Of a stretch of DNA of 64,000 nucleotides, positions 46,050-54,797 are shown piece by piece (within the stretch, counting starts at the first letter, position 1; each line of letters begins with the position of its first letter). The notes beneath the pieces were generated by a model that was not told the DNA's origin, did no database searches, and saw nothing but the letters and a program-made list of their open reading frames with translations. The translations under genes were made by a program, and so were the position numbers. The stretch covers positions 1,529,986 through 1,593,985 of the forward strand of contig NZ_CP018788.1 of assembly GCF_002139915.1 (NCBI RefSeq). The letters are read 5' to 3'. The DNA comes from Campylobacter devanensis (lineage in GTDB: Bacteria > Campylobacterota > Campylobacteria > Campylobacterales > Campylobacteraceae).

Positions 46050-46754
46050 CTAGTTAAAAAACTTCTCTATATCAGCTTCTATTTTTGGCGCAGCAGTTGT
46101 GGCTTTTTCTATGTAGCATTTGCTGAATGCGTGGTCTATATCGCTTTTATCAAGGTTGTTTAAAATGCTGTTTTTAGCGTATTTAGCAAAGCTTGCCACA
46201 TCTAGCACCTGCCCGCTCGTGCCTATGCATACAAATAGTGAGTTCTTGGCATAGCGCAGAGCCTCTAACTCGTGGTATAAAGTAGCATAAAAAGGTGCTG
46301 CTTCGCCAAACATAACGATATTGTGGCGAAACTTCTTACACCCACATTTACAAATATGCTCTCTAGCATTTATAGCCTCGTAGCCGATATACTCTATTTT
46401 CTTACAATTTTGGCAGTAAATCTCAGGCAAAAATCCGTGTAAATGAACGACACCAGCGCAGCCTGCTCGCTCTAGTAAATCATCTACATTTTGCGTTAGC
46501 ACGGATATTTGCTCGCCATAGCGTTCTTTTAGCCTTGCTATCATTTTGTGAGCTTCGTTTGGCTCACAGCCAGCTAACTGAGCCCTACGCTTGTCATAAA
46601 AATCTAACACTTTTTGTCTATTTTCTCTAAACCCACGAGCCGAGCAAACCTCCATTATATCATACTCTTCCCAAAGTCCGTCAGAGTCTCTAAAAGTCCT
46701 TAGCCCACTCTCAGCCGATAATCCAGCACCACTTAAAATAAGCACTTTTTTCAT
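46050..46754 (-). CDS. cobB: Sir2-family NAD-dependent protein deacylase (class III type)
   Basis: 234 aa sirtuin; removes acyl groups from lysine using NAD. It has the NAD-binding GAGLSAESGLRTFRDSDGLW, the catalytic TQNVDDLLERAG and HLHG with the active-site His, and a zinc site in CQNCKK and CKCGC. YDKRRAQ matches the Tyr-x-x-Arg pair of class III sirtuins, which prefer succinyl/malonyl groups. Complete, and placed in the island. Its upstream region has CAAAATTC / GAATTTTG (46787-46814) around a candidate -10. Confidence 0.92.
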   Translation of the reverse strand: MKKVLILSGAGLSAESGLRTFRDSDGLWEEYDIMEVCSARGFRENRQKVLDFYDKRRAQLAGCEPNEAHKMIARLKERYGEQISVLTQNVDDLLERAGCAGVVHLHGFLPEIYCQNCKKIEYIGYEAINAREHICKCGCKKFRHNIVMFGEAAPFYATLYHELEALRYAKNSLFVCIGTSGQVLDVASFAKYAKNSILNNLDKSDIDHAFSKCYIEKATTAAPKIEADIEKFFN

Positions 46755-46786
46755 CTTTACTCCTTAAAAATACTCAAAACTCTAGC

Positions 46787-46814
46787 CAAAATTCCAGACT
46801 ATAATAGAATTTTG
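46787..46814. promoter_or_regulatory. Dyad around the sirtuin promoter
   Basis: CAAAATTC and GAATTTTG, 8-bp inverted arms 12 bases apart, enclosing a TATTATAGT -10 candidate on the minus strand. It may be a diverged form of the island palindrome. Confidence 0.4.
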
Positions 46815-46820
46815 AAAAAT

Positions 46821-47495
46821 TTATATAATTTTTGTTACTAAATAATAAAAAGTTCCATCACTTCTTTCTTCATTTACATTTGAAAAATTCTTCCACTCCA
46901 TTGTATAACTACCTTTTAGTATTATGGGGTCTTCAATGCCTTTTTTCGTCCCAGCGCCAGTATGTTCTGCCCATTTTAGCTCACCATGTTTTGTAATTCC
47001 ATGTTGAAGTGAAAAATCCTTGTAAACACAATCATTGTTTTGCGGTGATTCAAGATATGTTTTATCATTTGTGAGAAAAACAGCATAGCCCTCTTTAAAA
47101 TTATTCTTTTCTTGTCCTTTTATGATTTCTATTTTTTGTTCTTTTATGCTTTCTATTCGCATAATGTCTTTTAGATACAAATAACAGCCTATATCTTTTG
47201 CCCCTTGGTTTTTTAGATTGAAAACCTCTTGAGTTATTTTATCTATCATTTCTTCTTTTTTGCTATTTTTAGTTTTGTATTTTAGCTCTATCGGTATCCA
47301 TTTATTGCTAATAAATACAAGAATATCAATGTGCATTTTATCATCAAATGTAGGTACATACTCTAATCTTACTTTCGCATTAGTATACATTTCTTTTATA
47401 ACCAAAGCCATTTCTAACTGAAAATCAGCCTCAGAACAAAAAATTTGACGCTTGCCTTGTAATGTTTTTATTATTTCTGTCATGTTAATTGACAT
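46821..47495 (-). CDS. PD-(D/E)XK-like hypothetical protein
   Basis: 224 residues, not assigned to a known family. Around residues 45-75 the sequence shows a nuclease-fold pattern: E28, then HIDILVF with D57, then IELKYKTK with E70-x-K72, resembling D-(X12)-E-x-K. The rest is a strand-rich C-terminal domain (GAGTKKGIEDPIILKGSYTM). It lies with the sirtuin and could be a defence or DNA-processing nuclease. The reading is weak beyond the motif. Confidence 0.6.
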   Translation of the reverse strand: MSINMTEIIKTLQGKRQIFCSEADFQLEMALVIKEMYTNAKVRLEYVPTFDDKMHIDILVFISNKWIPIELKYKTKNSKKEEMIDKITQEVFNLKNQGAKDIGCYLYLKDIMRIESIKEQKIEIIKGQEKNNFKEGYAVFLTNDKTYLESPQNNDCVYKDFSLQHGITKHGELKWAEHTGAGTKKGIEDPIILKGSYTMEWKNFSNVNEERSDGTFYYLVTKII

Positions 47496-47615
47496 TTGAT
47501 ACCTCTTTTTTTGAACATTTAGATTTTTGAATTATATCTAAAATTTTTGTGCTTTTAATTATTTTTTGTCTTTACAAAATCATGACAAATTTAGCAGACT
47601 ATTTGAAGTCTTTTT

Positions 47616-48500
47616 CTAGCTCTCTTTGTATAAACCACTTAAATTCCTATCTTCTTCCATTTTGTCTGCTATCACTTTAAATACATCACTTAGCGTGGTA
47701 TTGCTTGGCTCTGGGGTTTTAAAATACGAGCTTACATCGTAGTTATCACTCCACAGTGAGCGAGCAGTTTGTCCGGTGACAGAGCCGATGACTTGCCTAT
47801 TTGCGCTTATTATCTCATCGCAGAGCCGATTAAAAAACAGCGCCTTAGCGTGAGTAAAAGCAAAATCCTTTATCCACTCAGGCAAATAAATCAGCTCTTT
47901 AAGCAAAGCCAAATTTATCTCGCATTGCTTATCAAAATTGATTATATCGCACTTTTTGGCAATGCCATAGAACTCGCTACTCTCATCAAAAGCATCATAA
48001 ATTTTAAATCTATTTATCCCGCAAATATACTTGCCACCGCACTCATACTTGCGAACTACCCTTTGGGCGATAGGAGAGATAGGCAGGCTTGCTGATTTGG
48101 CAAATGCGATAAAGGTAGTGGCAAAAACAGCCTCGCCGCTCTCGTCCTTGCCACGACCAAAAGCCACGGCAAATTCTATATCTCCACGCTTTCTATGCTC
48201 TTTTAGCTCTTTTGGGTATTTTTGGTTTGCCTCTTTGCTAAACACGCTAAAAATCGCAATTTGCTTTTCTTTGATTTTTGCGATGATTTCATCTTTTTTG
48301 TCACTATAAAGCCTAGCAAAAAGAGCCTCTGAAATGCGCCTTTTGCTCTCATCTTTGTGTGAGTTTCGCACCCAAAGAGCCTCGCTTTTTATAAGCTCAT
48401 TTATTTGGCTTAGCATTTGCGCCTTCGCAGCTTTATCCATCGCTTTGAATTTTTTAGAATTTTCTAAGAATTCCAAGTAGTTTGTAAGATTTGTATACAT
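47616..48500 (-). CDS. Hypothetical island protein (294 aa)
   Basis: Not recognised. The start is set at the ATG at 48500 (MYTNLTNYLEFLENSKKFKA). Notable stretches are RKRGDIEFAVAFGRG, FIAFAKSASLPISPIAQRVV, YECGGKYICGINRFKIYDAF and KALFFNRLCDEIISANRQVI. It is probably cytoplasmic. Its promoter has a perfect 18-bp palindrome followed 3 bases later by TATAAT (48551-48568). The previous codons back to 48542 are unlikely to be translated. Confidence 0.6.
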   Translation of the reverse strand: MYTNLTNYLEFLENSKKFKAMDKAAKAQMLSQINELIKSEALWVRNSHKDESKRRISEALFARLYSDKKDEIIAKIKEKQIAIFSVFSKEANQKYPKELKEHRKRGDIEFAVAFGRGKDESGEAVFATTFIAFAKSASLPISPIAQRVVRKYECGGKYICGINRFKIYDAFDESSEFYGIAKKCDIINFDKQCEINLALLKELIYLPEWIKDFAFTHAKALFFNRLCDEIISANRQVIGSVTGQTARSLWSDNYDVSSYFKTPEPSNTTLSDVFKVIADKMEEDRNLSGLYKES

Positions 48501-48550
48501 TTTATTATCCTTTCTGCCGATACATTTTTTGCATTTTGGCAATTATAGCA

Positions 48551-48568
48551 TAATTCTAGCTAGAATTA
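48551..48568. promoter_or_regulatory. Island palindrome upstream of the 294-aa gene
   Basis: TAATTCTAG / CTAGAATTA, a perfect 18-bp palindrome. On the minus strand it is followed by TGC then TATAAT (48542-48547), the same geometry as at 42955-42968. Confidence 0.65.
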
Positions 48569-48572
48569 CAGA

Positions 48573-49091
48573 CTATTTATTGTCGTTTTTTATTTCAAAA
48601 TCAATTATTTTGATTTTGTTGCTTTTGCGTGATGGATGTGGCGGATAGCCATCTTTTGTGATAGCATCGAGGCATTTTATATTTCGGCTACTACATAGAC
48701 TTAAAATATCATCTAAACATTTTTGTAGATATTTACGCTTTTTTAACACCACGCCATAGCAAAGCAAAATATCACTATTTTTGTATTCAGCTAAAATAGC
48801 TTTTATTTTTTCTAAATTAGACTTATGTATTTTTTCATCAAAGTTAGCAAGGTCACTAGGATTTGTAGCTATTAGTGGATAGAGATTTAGCATTACAAAA
48901 CCATCATAGCCGTTATTTTGTAGAATTGAGCATAGATTATTCATTGTAGCATCGCATTCGCCACCACTTGCTACGCTAGGATTTGCGCCGATACAAATTA
49001 GCGTATTTTTACCCTTTTTACCAAGCATATATCTACATTGCTTGTCTTTATCGCAAATATCAGGCTTAAAGCCATCTTTCCATTTATACAT
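48573..49091 (-). CDS. DUF1643-family protein
   Basis: 172 residues of the DUF1643 family, often found near mobile and defence genes, function unknown. Motifs: LICIGANPSVASGGECDATM and GYDGFVMLNLYPLIATNPSDL; the C-terminus GYPPHPSRKSNKIKIIDF is shared with the remnant at 42712-42807. Promoter palindrome at 49116-49129. Confidence 0.8.
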   Translation of the reverse strand: MYKWKDGFKPDICDKDKQCRYMLGKKGKNTLICIGANPSVASGGECDATMNNLCSILQNNGYDGFVMLNLYPLIATNPSDLANFDEKIHKSNLEKIKAILAEYKNSDILLCYGVVLKKRKYLQKCLDDILSLCSSRNIKCLDAITKDGYPPHPSRKSNKIKIIDFEIKNDNK

Positions 49092-49115
49092 TTTCTTGCC
49101 TTTTAATTATCTTAG

Positions 49116-49129
49116 GAATTCTAGAATTT
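49116..49129. promoter_or_regulatory. Island palindrome upstream of DUF1643
   Basis: GAATTCTAGAATT core, part of TTAGGAATTCTAGAATTTCC. On the minus strand it is followed by GATAAT (49106-49111), the same layout as the other island promoters. Confidence 0.65.
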
Positions 49130-49156
49130 CCTAATTTTAACTTAAAAAATTAAGCG

Positions 49157-49232
49157 CCTTTCTTGCGATACCTTCAGCCAAAGGCGAGCGACAAATATTA
49201 CCAAGACATACAAATAAAATTGATTTAACCAT
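49157..49232. repeat. Right 76-bp direct repeat of the island (truncated phosphatase 5' end)
   Basis: Identical to 42637-42712. Here the phosphatase gene is cut off after 25 codons by the island junction near 49156. The sequence to its right (from 49233) keeps a plausible native leader with GTGGAG as RBS. Confidence 0.95.
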
Positions 49233-49314
49233 CGATATTTTGCTCCACTTATTTTAAAAATCTTTTAAATTTATTTAGCATCTGCGAAGCATCGTATTGC
49301 TATTAAATTTATTT

Positions 49315-50259
49315 TTATCCTTTGATTTTCTTCTCTTTTAGATAGCTTTCTAATCTCTCATCATCTAAAACATCATCAAATTCGCTTTTGCTTCTATAAT
49401 CTTTTTCTATATTAAACTCTTCTACGCTCTCAAGAAATTTTTTAAAATCAGGATTTTTATCGCTTAACTCACTCATCACAGAATAATCCAATCTCTCCCT
49501 AAATCTCGCCCTAGCCAAAATCACACTTTCATCGACATTTTGTGAGCTTAGACTTACAATCCCTATACCAAATGAATAGCTAAGGCGCTTGATTAAATCC
49601 ATAAGCTCCTCATCGCTCTCATCGATATCAAGTGCGACCAAATAGCCCTCATTTGCCCAGCTTGAGTTACTCACAGCTTGAAAGTAATACTCTCTAAAAT
49701 TACCCACACTAAGATGCTTTTTCATCTCAAAAGCGTAAATTTTAATCGGCAAAGAGTCAAATTTGCCTATAAATCTATTTAACTCTTTTTGATAATCCCT
49801 ATACTCAAAACTCACACCAACTATATCTGGATATAGCCATTTGTCTGCGCCTTTTTGGGATTTTTTGCTACTTTCGTGATAAATCGTCTTTGTATAGGCT
49901 TTGAAATTTTCATTAAAAGAGACAAATCTACTTAAAAGCGGATGCAAATCCCTTTCGCTATAAGAAGTTTTTGGCTCTTTTATCTCGCTATTTTTCTCCA
50001 TTTGAGCTTCTAAATTTATAACTTGATTTTTTAGCTTTATAAGTATAGGTTTTGTAGCCACTACTTCAAAAATGCTATCTGCTTCTTTAACATTCATATA
50101 AATAGCAGCTCCAAAACTCTGCCACGGCGTTTTGCCATTTAAATTTAGCTCTTTAGTAAGCCCCATTTCATTTGCTATATGATACATTTTAATTGGATTT
50201 AACGCCTCTTTTTTACGCTCTAATATCTCCTTTGCCACCTCTATAATAGATTTTGCCAT
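49315..50259 (-). CDS. HrgA-like protein with N-terminal HARE-HTH domain
   Basis: 314 residues. The N-terminal ~70 residues form a HARE helix-turn-helix (IIEVAKEILERKKEALNPIK, then MYHIANEMGL and TPWQSFGAAIYMNV), found in restriction-associated and chromatin proteins. The central part (about 105-260) resembles the nuclease-like domain of HrgA/COG2958 (SERDLHPLLSRFVSF, LYPDIVGVSFEY, IYAFEMKKHLSVGNFREYYF with Glu-x-Lys). The C-terminal 60 residues are acidic. HrgA in H. pylori occupies a restriction-gene locus. It lies beside the island's right repeat. Confidence 0.82.
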   Translation of the reverse strand: MAKSIIEVAKEILERKKEALNPIKMYHIANEMGLTKELNLNGKTPWQSFGAAIYMNVKEADSIFEVVATKPILIKLKNQVINLEAQMEKNSEIKEPKTSYSERDLHPLLSRFVSFNENFKAYTKTIYHESSKKSQKGADKWLYPDIVGVSFEYRDYQKELNRFIGKFDSLPIKIYAFEMKKHLSVGNFREYYFQAVSNSSWANEGYLVALDIDESDEELMDLIKRLSYSFGIGIVSLSSQNVDESVILARARFRERLDYSVMSELSDKNPDFKKFLESVEEFNIEKDYRSKSEFDDVLDDERLESYLKEKKIKG

Positions 50260-50260
50260 A

Positions 50261-51025
50261 TCAATATCTCACTCCATTTTGTTTTAAAAAATCTCTTAAA
50301 TCATCATATTCGGAATTCGTGAAATACCGCCATTTCCCCTCGCCTAATTGATCCAAGCTAACCCTACCAAAGCTAACTCGCTTTAGATCCATAACCTCTA
50401 AATCAAAATAGCCAAAAAACCTTCTTAACTCTCTATTTTGCCCCTCATTTATGATGACTTTTAGCCTTGTGTAGCCACCGCTTTGGCTTATGATTCTATA
50501 GGCTAAAAATGGTTTAAATTCCATTGAAATTTGCTTTGTTTTAGCATGAGCTCCTTTAGTAGCATCCTTAGCAAAAAAGCCTTCACGCATCGCATTTATA
50601 ACTTGTTCTGTGATATTGCCTTTAATTTTTAGGTAGTATTCACGCTCTATATCACTATCCATAAGAGCCTGAGCAATCGCAGGAGCGTCAGTCAAAAGCA
50701 AAAGCCCCTCACTAGCAAAATCTAGCCTACCGATACTAATAAATTTAGAAAATCCCCGTGGCAAGCTATCATAAATCGTCCTTCTGCCACGATCGTCTCT
50801 TTTGGTTACTAGCTCGCCTTTTGGCTTGTTATAGACTATGACGCTAAATTCTTTTTTGAGCTTAACTAGCCTTGAGCCGATTCTTACCTTATCGCCATCT
50901 TTGATATCAGTTGATAAGTCGCTTATAATTCGCCCATTTATACTGACCTTACCAGCCTTGATAAGCTCATCAGCCTCACGGCGTGAGTAGTTTGTATTGT
51001 GTGAGATAAATTTATTGATACGCAT
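50261..51025 (-). CDS. rluB: RNA pseudouridine synthase, RsuA/RluB type
   Basis: 254 aa; N-terminal S4 RNA-binding domain (MRINKFISHNTNYSRREAD) and catalytic domain with the Asp in GRLDFASEGLLLLT, plus NEGQNRELRRFFGY. Modifies a uridine of 23S rRNA (RluB/RluE class). It is 1 base downstream of kdsD. Confidence 0.9.
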   Translation of the reverse strand: MRINKFISHNTNYSRREADELIKAGKVSINGRIISDLSTDIKDGDKVRIGSRLVKLKKEFSVIVYNKPKGELVTKRDDRGRRTIYDSLPRGFSKFISIGRLDFASEGLLLLTDAPAIAQALMDSDIEREYYLKIKGNITEQVINAMREGFFAKDATKGAHAKTKQISMEFKPFLAYRIISQSGGYTRLKVIINEGQNRELRRFFGYFDLEVMDLKRVSFGRVSLDQLGEGKWRYFTNSEYDDLRDFLKQNGVRY

Positions 51026-51026
51026 T

Positions 51027-51980
51027 TTATAGCCCTAAGCTCGTTAAATCATGAATATGTAAAAGACCTATTGGTTTTTGATCTTTTTGTATTATGAGAA
51101 TTTGAATCTTATACTCTTCTATTAATCTAAATGCATCATATGCTAACATATCTGGATTATCTAGAGTTTTTGGATTTTTGGTTGCAAATTCTATAGCCTT
51201 AGAGTTAATATCAAAGCCATCTTGTTCTAATGCTCTTCTTAAATCTCCATCGCTTAAAATTCCACTAAGCTTGCCATCATTATCTACTAAAATCACACTA
51301 CCTAATCTACCTTCGCTCATTGCTGTAATGGCTGATTTTAACGATATATCATCTTTGGCAATTGGTAAATTTGATTTTCTCATAGTATCTTTTACCTTTA
51401 GATATAGCCTTTTGCCAAGGCTTCCACCTGGATGAAATGCTGCAAAATCCTCGCTTTTAAAATCTCTAAGCTTCATAAGGCAAACAGCTAACGCATCACC
51501 AAGCGCTAAGGTTAGCGTAGTTGATACTGTAGGCGCTGCGCCTATTGGACAAGCTTCACGCTCTATATCTATATTTAAATTTACATCACTTAAATTGGCT
51601 AAGCTTGAACCTGATTTAGAGATGCCTATGATTTTTATATCTCTTATTTTAATATGCGGAAGAATAGCTAATAGCTCGCTACTTTCGCCACTATAACTAA
51701 TAGCCAAAACTGCATCATCACTCCCAATCATCCCCAAATCACCATGCATAGCCTCTGTTGGATGGATAAAAAAGCTAGGCGTTCCAGTACTTGCTAAAGT
51801 AGCAGCAATCTTAGCTCCAATATGGCCGCTTTTGCCAACGCCAGTTACTATTAGCTTGCCTTTGCAGCTATAAATTAAATTTACAGCTTTTTGAAATTCG
51901 CTACCAACTAAACCAGCCTGACGCCTTAACTCATCAGCTTCTAAATTTAAAACTTCACTTGCAATTTTAGCTATATCCAT
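51027..51980 (-). CDS. kdsD: D-arabinose-5-phosphate isomerase
   Basis: 317 aa. An N-terminal SIS sugar isomerase domain (TGVGKSGHIGAKIAATLAST, HPTEAMHGDLGMIG) is followed by two CBS domains (about 200-317). Converts ribulose-5-phosphate to arabinose-5-phosphate for Kdo, the LPS/LOS core sugar. Placed between rluB and rnj. Confidence 0.94.
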   Translation of the reverse strand: MDIAKIASEVLNLEADELRRQAGLVGSEFQKAVNLIYSCKGKLIVTGVGKSGHIGAKIAATLASTGTPSFFIHPTEAMHGDLGMIGSDDAVLAISYSGESSELLAILPHIKIRDIKIIGISKSGSSLANLSDVNLNIDIEREACPIGAAPTVSTTLTLALGDALAVCLMKLRDFKSEDFAAFHPGGSLGKRLYLKVKDTMRKSNLPIAKDDISLKSAITAMSEGRLGSVILVDNDGKLSGILSDGDLRRALEQDGFDINSKAIEFATKNPKTLDNPDMLAYDAFRLIEEYKIQILIIQKDQKPIGLLHIHDLTSLGL

Positions 51981-51991
51981 TTTTAACTCCG

Positions 51992-53959
51992 TTACATCAG
52001 ATAGACAACTGGTACAATTGTCGGATATTTTTTAAGCTTTCTAAATATATGCTTTCTAATAACTTGACGAATTTGATTTTCTAACGCTCTTTGGTCATTT
52101 AGCATATCATCTTTGACATTAGTTAAAAATTGCAGCAATATCTCTTCAAGCTCTTTACTTAGACTTCTTGCATGTCTTTCGCTTACTAATCCATAGCTAA
52201 TTACTCTATTATGAATTAGAGTTTTAGCATTTTTATCAATTTGTGAAATGATAGTAACAACTCCAGCCTCAGCTAACTTTTGACGATCAATTACTACATC
52301 ATCGGCGATCTGTTTGTTTATCTGATTATCTATAAATACCTTACCAGTTTTAACTGTTTTTACTCTTTTGATATGGCGTTGGCAAACCTCAACTTGATCT
52401 CCATCACTCATCAAATATATATTTCTCTCATCAATTCCACAGCTCATCGCTGTCTCTTTGTGTTTGACTATGTGATTATACTCGCCATGAACTGGAAGGA
52501 AAAATTTAGGTTTAATCAGCCTTAACATAAGCTTTTGCTCCTCTTGGGCTGCGTGTCCACTTACATGAATTTCGCTAAAATCTTGATGAGCTACATTTGC
52601 TCCACTTTTTAATAAGAAATTCAAAATCGTTGATACGCTGGTTTCATTGCCAGGAATTGCTTTGGAGCTGATGATTACTTGATCACTTGGCTTGATTTTG
52701 ATATATTTATGCTCATCAGTCGCCATCCTATATAGAGCGCTCATTGTTTCGCCTTGACTGCCTGTTGTGACTATTAAAACCTCATTATCTGGATATTTGA
52801 CAACTTCATTTGCATCTATAAAAATCTTGCGATCTAAATTCACATATCCAAGCTCGATAGCCGTCCATAGATTTCTCTCCATACTTCTGCCTATCACGCA
52901 GACTTTTCGGCCATATTTTATGCCACGCTCGATAGCTTGATAAACCCTATGGATATTTGAGCTAAATGTACTCATTATTACCCTGCCCTTAGCGGTAGCA
53001 AATATAGAATCAAAGGTCTTTCCAACGCTACTTTCGCTCTTTGTGATTCCATCTTTGTAGCTATTTGTAGAGTCGCTTAATAAGCACAAAACGCCCCTTT
53101 CGCCATAATATGCTAAGCGATTTAAATCCGTTGGATAGCCATCGATTGGAGTGTGATCAATCTTGAAATCGCCAGTGTGGATTATAGTTCCAGCCTTTGT
53201 AGTGATGGCTAACGCACTAGCATCGATTATAGAATGAGTGATATGTATAAGCTCAAATTCAAATTCCCCAAGCTCATAGACCTTGCGTTTTTCAATCGGG
53301 CGAAAATAGCTTCTATAAGACTTTAGTCCATGCTCTTCAAATTTATTGCTTATCATCCCTAATGGAAGTGGCGTAGCATAAATTGGGAATTGAAATTCTT
53401 TGAAAAAATATGGCACCGCACCGATATGATCTTCGTGTGCGTGAGTTATGATAATGCCTCTGATTTTGTTTTTAATCTTTCTGACATAGTCAAAATCTGG
53501 CACCAAAATATCCACGCCATGCATACTCTCAGTAGGAAAGCTCATACCGATATCAATGATAATCGCATCGTTATTTGTCTCGAAAATAGTCATATTTCCG
53601 CCGATCTCGCCAAGACCGCCAAGCGGAGTTATAGTGATTTTGTGTTCGGCTGAATTTAGGTATTTGAGTGGTTCAAGACGCAACTCATGACTAGCCTTAT
53701 TTGCTTCTATGGCGGCTTTCATATCTTTTTGCCACTCTTCGTTGCCACTGATTTTTACTGTTGGATTGCTATTTTTGCGACGCTTTTTAGCTTTTTTGGC
53801 TTGCTCTTTTGACTCATCGGTTTTGGTAGTTTCATCAATTTGCGAATTTTGATCCTTAGCTGCGTGTTTCGCCTCTTTTTTTAGATTATCTTTATGATTG
53901 CGATATCTTCTTTTTTTGCTAGGTTTTTCACCTAGAGTTTGTGCATTCTCTTCGTTCAT
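51992..53959 (-). CDS. rnj: Ribonuclease J
   Basis: 655 aa metallo-beta-lactamase/beta-CASP exo- and endoribonuclease. A basic, disordered N-terminal extension of ~100 residues (KPSKKRRYRNHKDNLKKEAK) precedes the catalytic core, as in Helicobacter RNase J. Metal motif HAHEDHIGAVPY, then HTGDFKIDHTP, beta-CASP SSKAIPGNE and C-terminal VHGEYNHI. In epsilonproteobacteria RNase J takes the place of RNase E in mRNA decay. Overlaps rsmA by 32 bases. Confidence 0.95.
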   Translation of the reverse strand: MNEENAQTLGEKPSKKRRYRNHKDNLKKEAKHAAKDQNSQIDETTKTDESKEQAKKAKKRRKNSNPTVKISGNEEWQKDMKAAIEANKASHELRLEPLKYLNSAEHKITITPLGGLGEIGGNMTIFETNNDAIIIDIGMSFPTESMHGVDILVPDFDYVRKIKNKIRGIIITHAHEDHIGAVPYFFKEFQFPIYATPLPLGMISNKFEEHGLKSYRSYFRPIEKRKVYELGEFEFELIHITHSIIDASALAITTKAGTIIHTGDFKIDHTPIDGYPTDLNRLAYYGERGVLCLLSDSTNSYKDGITKSESSVGKTFDSIFATAKGRVIMSTFSSNIHRVYQAIERGIKYGRKVCVIGRSMERNLWTAIELGYVNLDRKIFIDANEVVKYPDNEVLIVTTGSQGETMSALYRMATDEHKYIKIKPSDQVIISSKAIPGNETSVSTILNFLLKSGANVAHQDFSEIHVSGHAAQEEQKLMLRLIKPKFFLPVHGEYNHIVKHKETAMSCGIDERNIYLMSDGDQVEVCQRHIKRVKTVKTGKVFIDNQINKQIADDVVIDRQKLAEAGVVTIISQIDKNAKTLIHNRVISYGLVSERHARSLSKELEEILLQFLTNVKDDMLNDQRALENQIRQVIRKHIFRKLKKYPTIVPVVYLM

Positions 53960-54734
53960 TTTTAGCCTCTTTAAATAGTTTTAAATATAAGGCGACACAA
54001 AGCTCATGAGGACGAGTAGTAAGCGGTAAATTATGTTTAGCCAAAAAGCTCTCTACAATAGACTTTGAGCAAAAACAAGCTAAATTTTTAAGTAAAGTTT
54101 TACGTGGAGCAACAAATGCAGACCTTAAAAACCGCTCAAATTCACCAAGCTCAAAATCATCTACTAAATTTCTATTTTTAATAATCCTAATAACCGCTGA
54201 GACAACCTTTGGCTCTGGATTAAACGCAGTTGCAGGCACATCAAAGAGCAACTCTACATCACCCCTAACTCCAGCTAAAATAGCCAAAGCACTAAACTCG
54301 CTATCACTTGGTTGTGCGCTAAATTTCAAGGCTACCTCTTTTTGAATCATAACAACAAGCCCCTTGCATCTGCTATCGCTAAGTGCTTTTAATATCATAT
54401 TTGTCGCTACATAGTATGGCAAATTCGCTACTAAAAAATAGTCCTGCCTAGATATCTCATGCCAAGATTCAAGGGCATCAGTATTGGTTATTTTTAGTTT
54501 ATGCTGCGAAATTTCACTAGCAAATTTATCTAGCAAAATCTCATAAAGCTCGCTGTCTATCTCAAAACACTCGATTTTCCCACTCAGTTGTACAAGCTTT
54601 TGTGTTAAATCACCTAAGCCAGGCCCAATCTCTACGATCCTTTCTAAATCATTGGGAATCGCTTGGATGATTTGACGCTTTATGCTCTCATCGGTTAAAA
54701 AATTCTGACCAAATTTCTTTTTTGCACGTATCAT
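53928..54734 (-). CDS. rsmA: 16S rRNA dimethyladenosine transferase (KsgA)
   Basis: 268 aa. Dimethylates the two adjacent adenines near the 3' end of 16S rRNA. SAM motif GPGLGDLTQKL and catalytic NLPYYVATNM are present, preceded by KKFGQNFLTD. Divergent from hisF; loss confers kasugamycin resistance. The 3' end overlaps rnj by 32 bases. Confidence 0.96.
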   Translation of the reverse strand: MIRAKKKFGQNFLTDESIKRQIIQAIPNDLERIVEIGPGLGDLTQKLVQLSGKIECFEIDSELYEILLDKFASEISQHKLKITNTDALESWHEISRQDYFLVANLPYYVATNMILKALSDSRCKGLVVMIQKEVALKFSAQPSDSEFSALAILAGVRGDVELLFDVPATAFNPEPKVVSAVIRIIKNRNLVDDFELGEFERFLRSAFVAPRKTLLKNLACFCSKSIVESFLAKHNLPLTTRPHELCVALYLKLFKEAKNERRECTNSR

Positions 54735-54797
54735 AGGTGGCTATTTTAGCTAAATTTGACTGAATTTATAGTAAAATAAAAATAAAAAGTTTTAAAA

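Noticed and set aside
46050..46754. Sirtuin as an NAD-depleting defence effector (ThsA/DSR-like)
   Set aside because: It is a compact 234-aa enzyme with zinc cysteines and class III Tyr-Arg residues, typical of a CobB deacylase; no partner sensor domain.
48455..48480. Another island palindrome (GAATTC/TTAGAA repeats)
   Set aside because: It lies within codons for YLEFLENSKK of the 294-aa protein and follows no -10 geometry; likely a coding coincidence.
42713..49232. Prophage or transposon
   Set aside because: No integrase, transposase, terminase or structural gene, and the flanking repeats are gene sequence, not IS ends.
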